Assembly: GCF_018131005.1 (NCBI RefSeq)
Contig: NZ_JAFCJK010000008.1
Coordinates: 186,001-250,000, forward strand
Source: Bradyrhizobium lablabi
Lineage (GTDB): Bacteria > Pseudomonadota > Alphaproteobacteria > Rhizobiales > Xanthobacteraceae
Direction of reading: 5' to 3'
DNA: 64,000 bases
Positions 18,430-25,469 of the stretch are shown piece after piece. Made by a program: the position numbers and the translations under genes. The notes beneath the pieces were generated by a model. It saw only the letters and a list, made by a program, of their open reading frames with translations, made no database searches and was not told the DNA's origin. Each line of letters opens with the position of its first letter. Within the stretch, counting starts at the first letter, position 1.

Positions 18430-19653
18430 TCAGTGCCCGTGCTCCGCCTCGCCCTTTTCGAGCTCGGCTCTCAGCGTGAAAGTGTTGGCGACCGCATAGA
18501 TCTCGCCCGGTGCCAGGCCGCTCACGATCTCGACGTCGTCGTCATCCTGGCGGCCGGTTCGCACCTGCCTGGCTTCAAAGCCTTCGGCTTCCCGCACGAA
18601 CAGGGTCGGCGCGCCCGTGACTGTTTGCAGTGCCTTGCGCGGCACGATCACCTTTGAAGGCTGGTCACCGAGCGGAACCTCCGCGGTGACGAACGTGCCG
18701 GGCTTCCAGCGATGCTCTGGATTGGGAAGACTGGCGATAACGCGCGCGTTGCGGGTTTCGCGGTCGAGCAGGGGGCTGACGAAAATGATGTTGGCGACTG
18801 CCTCGCCCTCGATGCCGATGCCGCGGATGGAGATCGGAACCCCCTCGCGCACCGAGGCGATGTCCTCGGGCGAGACGGCGAGATCGACCCAGATGTTGTC
18901 GAGATTGACGATAACGAAGAGCTCGCTCTCCTGTCCTTCGCGTCCGATCAGGCCGCCGAGATCGACGCGCCGCTCCGAAACGCGCCCCGAGATCGGCGAG
19001 CGCAGGAATTGCTTGCGCAGGCTTTCCGGCGGTTGGTTCGGCAGGTCGGTAATTTCGCTTTCCGAGAGCCCGAGCGCGAACAGTTTTTGCCGTGCGCCGT
19101 CGAGCTTGATCTGAGCCTCATTGGCGGTGAGCTGGGTCCGCAAAAATTCATTCTCGGAGACGGTACGGCTCTCAACCAGCGCTTTGGCGCGGTTGAACAG
19201 TGTCTGCCGTAGTTCGTTGGTGACGCGGGCGGCGAGATATTCGCTCTTGGCTTCCGCCACATCGCGGCTCTCGATCACGGCGACGATCTCGCCCTGTTCG
19301 ACGGTGTCGCCGAGTTTCTTGCGAAGCTCAGCGACGGTGGCGAGTACGCGAACCGAGACGCGAGCGATGTGATCGGCATCGGGAATCAGCGAGCCCGGCG
19401 CAAGAAAGTGGCGTCGCAGCGCACCGCCTTTGGCTTGCGCGAGCGTGATGCCTGCGTCACGGATCTGCCGGTCCGTGAGCACGATGCGCCGCGGGCCGTC
19501 ATCATGGCCGTGCGTGTTGCCTGGGTTGTGCGCCGTCTCGGCGTGGTCACTGCCGGCATCGAACGATACGGGCCAGCCGGTCGTTGCCGCGACCGCGACA
19601 ATGGCGGCGATGCCGGCAGCCATGCCGGCAACAAAGAGAAGAATACGTTTCAT
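18430..19653 (-). CDS. czcB: RND periplasmic adaptor (membrane fusion protein), CzcB type
   Basis: Links CzcA to an outer-membrane channel. An N-terminal anchor/signal (RILLFVAGMAAGIAAIVAVAA) is followed by a His-rich segment (DHAETAHNPGNTHGHDDG) that could bind metal, then barrel-lipoyl-hairpin elements (LATVAELRKKLGDTVEQGEIVAVIESRDVAEA split around the hairpin), RSPISGRVSERRVDLGG and a C-terminal beta-barrel. The frame also allows a start at 19686; ATG 19653 places the hydrophobic segment at the N-terminus and is preferred. 407 aa. It is immediately upstream of czcA; no outer-membrane czcC/TolC gene is present. Confidence 0.9.
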   Translation of the reverse strand: MKRILLFVAGMAAGIAAIVAVAATTGWPVSFDAGSDHAETAHNPGNTHGHDDGPRRIVLTDRQIRDAGITLAQAKGGALRRHFLAPGSLIPDADHIARVSVRVLATVAELRKKLGDTVEQGEIVAVIESRDVAEAKSEYLAARVTNELRQTLFNRAKALVESRTVSENEFLRTQLTANEAQIKLDGARQKLFALGLSESEITDLPNQPPESLRKQFLRSPISGRVSERRVDLGGLIGREGQESELFVIVNLDNIWVDLAVSPEDIASVREGVPISIRGIGIEGEAVANIIFVSPLLDRETRNARVIASLPNPEHRWKPGTFVTAEVPLGDQPSKVIVPRKALQTVTGAPTLFVREAEGFEARQVRTGRQDDDDVEIVSGLAPGEIYAVANTFTLRAELEKGEAEHGH

Positions 19654-19763
19654 CTGCGCGTTCCCGCTGCGCAGCCGTGCTGGCATGCGCGTGCTTGACC
19701 GATCAATGCGAAGGATGCCCGCCGCGAAAGTTGCGGCGTGGCTCGGCGGCCGTGAGGGCCGGA

Positions 19764-20114
19764 TCAGACGCGGGGTGGCTTAAAGGGGGAGGTGAGATCG
19801 GCCGTCGCAGGCGCGAGCATTGCGGCAAGGCGATGCGGGCGCGAGACGTAATCGATTGCGACCGCGCTGTCCTGCGGGGCGACGGTCGTGACATGGGAGA
19901 GGCAATGGTCGCCGTGCAGCGTGGCGGCAGGATCGCCGGGCGCCTTGCCGGAAATGTCGCAGCTCGTTGATGCGGTCGCGACGGTTACGAAGCCGCCGTC
20001 GCCCTCATAGCTCCAGCCGTGGAAGAACGACAGCACCAACGCGAGCGAGATCAGCGCCGCAAGCACGCTGCGCCAGGCGCTCTTCGCGGGTCGAGCTGAA
20101 GCCGTTGTTGCCAT
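19764..20114 (-). CDS. Small exported protein preceding czcBA
   Basis: 116 residues with a basic N-terminus and one hydrophobic helix (VLAALISLALVLSFFHGW, residues 17-34), so anchored or exported. The periplasmic part has two cysteines and several histidines (STSCDISGK, LHGDHCLSHVTTV, YVSRPHRL), which would suit metal contact. It sits 110 nt upstream of czcB on the same strand, so it is probably the first gene of the efflux operon. I do not recognise a family. A metal-sensing or periplasmic metal-binding role is inferred from context only. Confidence 0.65.
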   Translation of the reverse strand: MATTASARPAKSAWRSVLAALISLALVLSFFHGWSYEGDGGFVTVATASTSCDISGKAPGDPAATLHGDHCLSHVTTVAPQDSAVAIDYVSRPHRLAAMLAPATADLTSPFKPPRV

Positions 20115-20223
20115 TTGGACTTAGTAGCGCCAATTCGGTGGAGCTACAAGGCGAAGAACCCGAGCGAACAATGTAACACTGGGGTCACCAGGTTGCGGCA
20201 AGATGCCATAGATATGAAACGAG

Positions 20224-20688
20224 CTATTTCTCGAAGTGACAGATACTGGCGACCGACGACGACAGGTCCTTCCCGGCGTCGTCGCTGAGATCAATGCGTG
20301 GATATTGAGGGATCATGTGCAGCATGTTGGTGTTGAGCACGATGATGATCCATCTGTTTTTGTGATCGTAAAGACCCGTATTCGCCTCGGTGTATTTCGC
20401 CACGCTGATGAAGCCATCCTGCGTGCCGCCCCTGGAGGCCTGGTGCGCACGAATACACTCATCCAGATCCTGATCGAAGGGCCCCTTTGAGCGGAGTTTC
20501 GCAAGGGCGTCCTTTTCTCTCTGGTTCAAGAACGTTTGCGCCTTTGGGTCCTTCCTCATCGAGAAATAACCGAGGCGCACAAGCTCGACGTCGTCCGCGT
20601 TGTTGCGCTTTCCCTGGCCGACCTCACTGCTCAAATTCCACATGATCGATCCGGAGACTCGACCTCGCACGAATAGCGCAGCGACCAT
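20224..20688 (-). CDS. Hypothetical protein, 154 residues
   Basis: Unrecognised. The ATG at 20688 with GGAGAGG upstream is the best start; the frame is open to 20763 and another ATG lies at 20643. A segment SSEVGQGKRNNADDVELVRLGYF resembles the opening of peptidoglycan-binding-like repeats (glycine, Asn, then DVxxVxxxL), but the rest does not match well. The middle is charged, and the end is FEK after a Cys/His pair. No signal peptide is evident. Codon use looks like that of its neighbours. Confidence 0.55.
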   Translation of the reverse strand: MVAALFVRGRVSGSIMWNLSSEVGQGKRNNADDVELVRLGYFSMRKDPKAQTFLNQREKDALAKLRSKGPFDQDLDECIRAHQASRGGTQDGFISVAKYTEANTGLYDHKNRWIIIVLNTNMLHMIPQYPRIDLSDDAGKDLSSSVASICHFEK

Positions 20689-20841
20689 AGCGGCCTCTCC
20701 TTGGTTTGACCCTCTCCCAAGGCCCATGATCGCACTGATCCCATGAGCGCGGAAGCCGCTCAAGGGACGGTCAAGATGGCGCTTCGCGACGACGCACGAG
20801 CTTCGGCGAAACGTAAGCTGTGAGCAGATCGGCGCGCTTGC

Positions 20842-21096
20842 CTAATTGCCCGGTATGCCACCGTTCGGAGCCCCAGGCCTCGGCGGCGGCGCGCTGCCGC
20901 CAACGCCGCCTGACGAGGTACTAAACCGGGACCCGGGCTTGGATGGCGCTGCGCTACCGCCCACGCCTCCCGAAGCAACAGACGGGTCTCCTGGCCGGGG
21001 CGGCAGCGGACTGCCGCCCGCGCCCTGCGCAAAGGCCTGAATTGGCCCGAGTATGAGACCCACGGCGATCAACGTGGCGAGCTTGGTTTTGGTCAT
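20842..21096 (-). CDS. Exported Gly/Pro-rich repeat peptide
   Basis: 84-residue precursor. The signal peptide (TKLATLIAVGLILGPIQAFA, cleavage before Q24) leaves about 61 mature residues composed almost wholly of a threefold repeat: GGSPLPPRPG (27-36), GGSAAPSKPG (46-55) and GGSAPPPRPG (66-75), each preceded by a Ser/Gly linker (SGGV in repeats 2 and 3). Low complexity predicts a disordered, positively charged secreted peptide. The ATG at 21096 follows TGGGAGAAG. Function unknown. It diverges from the tiny-gene trio that begins at 21230. Confidence 0.65.
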   Translation of the reverse strand: MTKTKLATLIAVGLILGPIQAFAQGAGGSPLPPRPGDPSVASGGVGGSAAPSKPGSRFSTSSGGVGGSAPPPRPGAPNGGIPGN

Positions 21097-21229
21097 TCGC
21101 TTCTCCCAATGATGTCTCTTCGACAATCCCTGGGCCCGGCGTAAAGTTCACGGACGGCTGGGGCGATAACTCGCACTTGAATTTTGTTCTTGTTTCGTTC
21201 ACTATGGGCACTTTCCATAATGGCTCGCC

Positions 21230-21364
21230 ATGGATGCCCAGAAAGAACGAGAAATCATCCGTCTCTGGAATCTCCTCCGTCGTCTCCAACGGGAGGGACG
21301 GCCGACGACGGCCATTCGGCTGAAAATCGAACAGGCGCTGGCGGAAACGGATCATGCAGCTTGA
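21230..21364 (+). CDS. 44-residue hypothetical protein, first of three overlapping tiny genes
   Basis: Encodes a 44-residue charged helical peptide beginning MDAQKEREIIRLWNLLRR and ending ALAETDHAA. Arg/Glu content is high and no membrane segment is present. Its last 11 nt overlap the start of the next gene (ATG at 21354), and reading frames alternate as in translationally coupled operons. The start is not supported by a strong ribosome site (preceded by ATGGCTCGCC), so confidence rests on the overlap and the codon pattern. No family recognised. Confidence 0.5.
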   Translation: MDAQKEREIIRLWNLLRRLQREGRPTTAIRLKIEQALAETDHAA

Positions 21365-21581
21365 CCACATCAGGGGCGAGATCGAACGCATGCGCGCCCA
21401 GGTGGGCCGCCAGCGGAGGGAGATCCTCGCGCTCCAACATGCCGGCATTTCCACGACGTCAGCCGAGGTTTTGCTCCAGCGGATGCTCGACAAGATCGAC
21501 AATCTTTGTATCGAGCGCGACCGCCTCAAGAAGGAGTTGCCGAAGCTGAAATCCAAAGTCCTCGGGGGGCGGAACTGGTGA
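21354..21581 (+). CDS. 75-residue coiled-coil hypothetical protein
   Basis: Highly helical, with heptad-like spacing in HIRGEIERMRAQVGRQRREI and MLDKIDNLCIERDRLKKEL, joined by a short HAGISTTSAEV turn. It looks like an antiparallel helical hairpin or a dimerising coiled coil. It starts within the preceding tiny gene and its TGA (21579-21581) overlaps the GTG of the next gene by 4 nt (GTGA). No family name can be given. The arrangement suggests three subunits made in fixed ratio. Confidence 0.6.
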   Translation: MQLDHIRGEIERMRAQVGRQRREILALQHAGISTTSAEVLLQRMLDKIDNLCIERDRLKKELPKLKSKVLGGRNW

Positions 21582-21805
21582 CGAAGGATTGCAAATACTT
21601 CACCGACAGTCCCGACCAGCCGCCGTTTCTCAAAGCCCTCGCTGAAGTCAGGCGTATCGGTGTGCATGAGGGGTGGTGCTACCACCATGTCCGCGCGATC
21701 CTTCTCGCGATCGATCAGTATGCCGAAGCGGCCACGGGTAACCGGGAGTTCTTCTGGAACAGGCCGCACTCGATTGGTGGCTCAAGGAGAGGAGACGTGC
21801 CGTAG
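21578..21805 (+). CDS. 75-residue hypothetical protein, third of the tiny-gene trio
   Basis: Begins at GTG 21578 inside the preceding stop (GTGA overlap). The sequence is globular: KDCKYFTDSPDQPPFLKAL, then EVRRIGVHEGWCYHHVRAIL, LAIDQYAEAATGNREFFWN and a basic RPHSIGGSRRG tail. Two cysteines and a His-His pair (WCYHHV) could bind metal. No signal peptide. It is convergent with the HpcH/HpaI gene, 6 nt away. Function unknown. Confidence 0.6.
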   Translation: MTKDCKYFTDSPDQPPFLKALAEVRRIGVHEGWCYHHVRAILLAIDQYAEAATGNREFFWNRPHSIGGSRRGDVP

Positions 21806-21811
21806 AGCTGT

Positions 21812-22588
21812 TCAGCGCTTGATCCCCGCGAACGCCGCCGCAATTCCGCGCTGGAACAGCGACCAGTCGAAACCGAGTGCGATCGCCAGGTAGCCGCGGT
21901 CGATCAGGGCGTTGGCCTGCTCGGCGGTGCGCGCGACGCCGCCGATCGGAACGCCGCTTTTCAACATGACTTCCTCGGCGCGCCGCATCAGCGCGACCAC
22001 TTCCGGGTCGTCAGGCAGGCCACGCTTGTTGATCGAGGTGGCGAGGTCGCCAGGGCCGATCACGGCAAGGTCAATGCCCGGCGTTGCCATGATCTCGTCG
22101 ATACGGTTCACCGCCTCGACATGCTCGATCGTGATCAGGCAGATCATGTCGTCATCGGCGGTCGCCATGTAGTCGGCCATCGAGACGCCCCAGCGGAACG
22201 GGGCGTGGAACGGGCCCCAGAGCCGGTCTCCCTTCGGCGGATAGCGCACGCTGCGCACAGCCTTTTCCGCTTCGGCCGCGTTGCAGATCATCGGAAAGTT
22301 GATGCCGAGCGCACCAAGATCCATTGGCGCCTTCGCAAGCCACGGCTCGTTGGAGGCGATCCGCGCCATCGGCACGCAGGGCGTGCCCGATGTGGCCACG
22401 ATCATCGCATGCGCTGTGGTGAGATCGATCGGGCCGTGCTCGAGGTCGATGATGATCCAGTCCAGCGACTGCGCCATGATCTGCACGGTCTGGACGCTCG
22501 GGATGGTGGCGATCGCGCCGAAGGTCGGGCACTTCTCGCGCCATTGCTGGCGGAGGCGGTTGAGCGGCGTAAGCGGTGCGGACGTCAA
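21812..22588 (-). CDS. HpcH/HpaI-family aldolase
   Basis: Class II, metal-dependent pyruvate aldolase of the HpcH/HpaI/citrate-lyase family, cleaving or forming 2-keto-4-hydroxy acids. Visible are GAIATIPSVQTVQIMAQSL, the IIIDLEHGPID metal-site strand, the GINFPMI region, CLITIEHVEAVNRI and DLAVIGPGDLATSI. The start is TTG: TTG 22588 has a GGGAGGA site 6 nt upstream, whereas TTG 22594 abuts the site, so 22588 is chosen (258 aa). The natural substrate is unknown and no catabolic cluster surrounds it. Confidence 0.88.
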   Translation of the reverse strand: MTSAPLTPLNRLRQQWREKCPTFGAIATIPSVQTVQIMAQSLDWIIIDLEHGPIDLTTAHAMIVATSGTPCVPMARIASNEPWLAKAPMDLGALGINFPMICNAAEAEKAVRSVRYPPKGDRLWGPFHAPFRWGVSMADYMATADDDMICLITIEHVEAVNRIDEIMATPGIDLAVIGPGDLATSINKRGLPDDPEVVALMRRAEEVMLKSGVPIGGVARTAEQANALIDRGYLAIALGFDWSLFQRGIAAAFAGIKR

Positions 22589-22882
22589 ATCCAATCCTCC
22601 CTCGCTGGGGCGTGTACTTCATGGATGGTACAGCGATAATCTACATTGCAGATTATCTGGCCCCCAGTCTTGCCGCCGCTGCTGTTCATAGGCCACGAAG
22701 ACTGGTTCTAGCCACGGAAGCCGGGGGCGTGAGCTATATCGGCGTCGGCCGATTTCGCCACCCCAGTGTGTTGGCGCGCGACATATGGGTGAACGCGCGA
22801 CGGATTCATCTTTTTGTTGGACCGGCCAACTCGAGAAGTTGCAGGATCTGATGCGAATTCCGAACCCAGGCCGTGCAAGATC
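22589..22882. other. Intergenic region, no supported gene
   Basis: 294 nt between divergent genes. It contains an open frame (22621-22851) with no ribosome site and no recognisable protein, and a minus-strand stretch near 22750-22770 that resembles the D-arm half of a leucine tRNA but lacks a T-arm. It should hold the promoters of the aldolase and the LssY_C gene; no convincing -35/-10 pair was identified. Confidence 0.5.
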
Positions 22883-23710
22883 ATGAAGTTACTCAAGCGC
22901 CTTGTGCAACGTTTGCTGATCTTCGGATTGGGAATCTTCTGCGTCTGGTTGATTGTCTTTGTCGTCTTTGAAACCGCGGACCGTAGACTATCCTGGATCC
23001 TGGCCGTCGCTGTCACTTACGGCATTGCCGCGTATATTGTCCTGCCGCGCGCCATTCGGATGGGGCTCAAGATTCTCCAAAGCAAGCGTGTACCGAGTTA
23101 CACGATCACCGGTGACGGGTTACCTGGAGACCCCGTGAACGTCGTGCTCGTCGGTACGCTCCAGCAGCTTCGCGACGCCTTTGCGGCGCTCGGCTGGTCG
23201 GAGGCAGATCGTCTCAGTCTGGCCAGCTCATGGGGCATGGCCCGAGCCTTCGTGTTCAACGTTCCATATCCCAGCGCCCCATTTAGCACCCTTTATCTTT
23301 TCGGACGTGGCCAGGACATCGGCTTTCAAAAGGCGATCGACAACAGCCCGCGGAAGCGCCATCACATACGGTTCTGGGCTTTGAGCCAAAAACGTGCCCA
23401 GGCCACCTGGGGAACCGCGGGTTTTTGGCTGAACACCGAACGCCCTCCGGAAGATGAGAGCGTTCTCTGGATAGGAGCCGGCACCAGGGATACGGGCCTT
23501 TCCTTCACTCGCCTTTCATTTCAGATCACCCACGCCACGGATTCTGACACGAATGCAGAGCGCGACTATATTGTCGGCGAGTTGAGAAAAAATCGATCTA
23601 TCGAGGCAGTGCAAGTGTATAGAGCGGGCGAGAATCTCGTCACCGAACGGATCAACCACTACATTACTGACGGCGAAATCACGCTGGCGATCCTCGCAAA
23701 TTGCGATTGA
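22883..23710 (+). CDS. Membrane-anchored LssY C-terminal-domain protein
   Basis: 275 residues with two N-terminal hydrophobic segments (LLIFGLGIFCVWLIVFVVF and ILAVAVTYGIAAYIVL), then a soluble domain. The domain matches the LssY_C pattern: GDPVNVVLVGTLQQLRDAF, AALGWSEADRLSLASSW, a FSTLYLFGRGQDIGFQKA segment and RKRHHIRFW. In Legionella LssY this domain is fused to PAP2/DedA-like membrane modules of a type I secretion locus; here it stands alone. The start ATG 22883 is chosen because upstream codons are not protein-like. Biochemical role unknown. Confidence 0.75.
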   Translation: MKLLKRLVQRLLIFGLGIFCVWLIVFVVFETADRRLSWILAVAVTYGIAAYIVLPRAIRMGLKILQSKRVPSYTITGDGLPGDPVNVVLVGTLQQLRDAFAALGWSEADRLSLASSWGMARAFVFNVPYPSAPFSTLYLFGRGQDIGFQKAIDNSPRKRHHIRFWALSQKRAQATWGTAGFWLNTERPPEDESVLWIGAGTRDTGLSFTRLSFQITHATDSDTNAERDYIVGELRKNRSIEAVQVYRAGENLVTERINHYITDGEITLAILANCD

Positions 23711-23731
23711 TGCATTGCCGTTGCTAATCTA

Positions 23732-23751
23732 CCGGCGCCCCACGGCGCCGG
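23732..23751. repeat. Perfect 8-bp inverted repeat between convergent genes
   Basis: CCGGCGCC (23732-23739), CCAC, GGCGCCGG (23744-23751), located between the LssY_C stop and the murI stop. No T-run follows on either strand, so it may be a weak bidirectional terminator or simply an RNA-stabilising hairpin. Confidence 0.5.
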
Positions 23752-23763
23752 AAAAGCGCAGGA

Positions 23764-24615
23764 TCAGGCCGGAACGCGGCCGCCGAAGAATGGCGTCAAG
23801 GCTTGCGCCAGCGTGTGCCTGCGTTTGGAAGTGAAGAGCATCTCCGCGCCGAGTTCATCATGCTCCCGGCCCGGCGGGCCAAGCAGGTCGGAGACGCGGC
23901 GGGCAATCGCCGGGGCCGGATCGATCCAGTCAACCGGCCACGGCGCGAGCTTCGTGAGCCGGTCCAGCAGCAACGGATAATGCGTGCAGGCGAGCACGAT
24001 GGTGTCGGTGCGGGCGGGGTCGTCGGCGCCGGTACCGACAAAACAGGGCGCAAGCTCGGCGGCGATCTCCACGTCACGCACCGTATGCCCGTTCAGCGCG
24101 GCCTCCGCGAGCGAGGCGAGCTCCCCGGAGCCGACCAGGGTCACCTCGCAGCCTTGTGCGAAATCATGGATCAGCTTGCGGGTATATTCCCGCTTCACGG
24201 TGCCGCTGGTGCCGAGCACGGAGACGCGCTTGGTCGTCGACGAGGCGCAGGCCGGCTTGATCGCGGGCACGGTCCCGACAAAGGGCAAGGTGTAGGCTGC
24301 GCGCAAATGCGACATCACGAGCGTGGACGCGGTGTTGCAGGCGATCACGACGAGGTCAGGGGCGTGGGCCTTGATCAGCTCGCCGACCAGCGGCACCACC
24401 CGGGCGATGATCTCATCCTCGCCATGGTGGCCATAGGGGAAGAAGGCGTCGTCGGCGACGTAGACATAATGTGCGTCAGGCCGCGCGCGCACGATTTCGC
24501 GGAGCACCGTGAGGCCACCGAGGCCGGAATCGAAGACGAGGATCGTCGGGGGAGCTGACACGGCCGCGAGCCTACTCGATCCAGGGTTACGATTCAGTTG
24601 TTTTTGGCTATCCAT
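23764..24615 (-). CDS. murI: Glutamate racemase
   Basis: Cofactor-independent racemase producing D-glutamate for peptidoglycan. Visible are ILVFDSGLGGLTVLREI, the first catalytic cysteine in VVIACNTAST, GTSGTVKREYT and the second catalytic cysteine in VLACTHYPLLLD. ATG 24615 is preferred over the in-frame GTG at 24630. 283 aa, normal length. It is convergent with the LssY_C gene and divergent from the cytochrome b561 gene. Confidence 0.95.
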   Translation of the reverse strand: MDSQKQLNRNPGSSRLAAVSAPPTILVFDSGLGGLTVLREIVRARPDAHYVYVADDAFFPYGHHGEDEIIARVVPLVGELIKAHAPDLVVIACNTASTLVMSHLRAAYTLPFVGTVPAIKPACASSTTKRVSVLGTSGTVKREYTRKLIHDFAQGCEVTLVGSGELASLAEAALNGHTVRDVEIAAELAPCFVGTGADDPARTDTIVLACTHYPLLLDRLTKLAPWPVDWIDPAPAIARRVSDLLGPPGREHDELGAEMLFTSKRRHTLAQALTPFFGGRVPA

Positions 24616-24743
24616 GCCCCAAGGCCACACAAGGCGGTGACCTTTGAACGATTCAAATCGCCTTGACCGCCGCCGGCGGTTATCAGGTTAAGCCGTTGCC
24701 GTCACGGTCAAAATTCGGGTAGGGCGCAGGGGACAAGCCGCAT

Positions 24744-25307
24744 ATGATCGGAAATACCTCGTCGCGCTGGGGAACGCTCGCGCGTGCGTTCCATTGGGTC
24801 CTCGGCATCGCGATCATCGGCATGATCGCCTATGGCTGGTGGATGAACCACATCCCGGCGCGTCCGGACCGCTTCTTTTACCGCTCGATTCACGCCGATA
24901 TCGGCTATCTGATCCTGCTGTTGACCGCACTCCGGCTGCTCTGGCGCGGCGTCAATCCGACGCCGGCGCTGCCGGATGACGTGCCGGGCTGGCAGCGTAT
25001 CGCGGCGCGCGTCAGCCATGGCGCGCTCTATGCCGTCACGATCCTGGTGATCATGCTGGGCTGGGCGCATTCGGGCGCGAGCTCGCGGGACTATTCCAGT
25101 TTCTTCGGGCTGTTTCACGTCCCGCAGTTTACGTCACCGGATAGGGAAGCGGCGCGGGCGTATGAACACCGCCACATCTTCTTCGCCTATGTGCTGCTTG
25201 CGCTGATCGCGCTCCACGTCGTCGCCGCGGCGTTCCACCATTTCGTCAGGCGCGATCGCATCGCGTCGCGCATGGTGGGGGCGGAAGCGGCCGACCGCAC
25301 GATCTAG
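24744..25307 (+). CDS. Cytochrome b561 (di-haem membrane electron carrier)
   Basis: Four-helix membrane protein of the bacterial cytochrome b561 family, passing electrons between quinol and an acceptor such as superoxide. Haem-ligand histidines are in LARAFHWVLGI, YRSIHADIGY, ARVSHGALYAV and the last helix LLALIALHVVAAAFHHF. TM segments lie at about 16-34, 50-66, 93-110 and 143-165. 187 aa is typical. The ATG at 24744 is clear. Standalone gene. Confidence 0.9.
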   Translation: MIGNTSSRWGTLARAFHWVLGIAIIGMIAYGWWMNHIPARPDRFFYRSIHADIGYLILLLTALRLLWRGVNPTPALPDDVPGWQRIAARVSHGALYAVTILVIMLGWAHSGASSRDYSSFFGLFHVPQFTSPDREAARAYEHRHIFFAYVLLALIALHVVAAAFHHFVRRDRIASRMVGAEAADRTI

Positions 25308-25469
25308 CCGCCCAGGCCAAGCTGCACTGGGCTGCCGACGAAGCGTCGGGGCAGAACGTCGCTTCCTGTCCCGCGACGATTTGCACGATTCTCGCTTTGA
25401 TTGTGCTTGTCTGGAAAGCAATTTCAGGCAAACATACTGCTTTTGCCGATTTTTAGTGCGGAAGCATTC

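Noticed and set aside
22740..22770. Minus-strand sequence GGTGGCGAAATCGGCCGACG resembling the 5' half of a leucine tRNA
   Set aside because: No T-arm (GGTTCGAnTC) or matching acceptor stem follows within 80 nt, so it is not a tRNA gene. It could be chance or a decayed fragment.
22621..22851. Possible 76-residue plus-strand gene between the aldolase and LssY_C genes
   Set aside because: No ribosome site, no motif and poor codon pattern.
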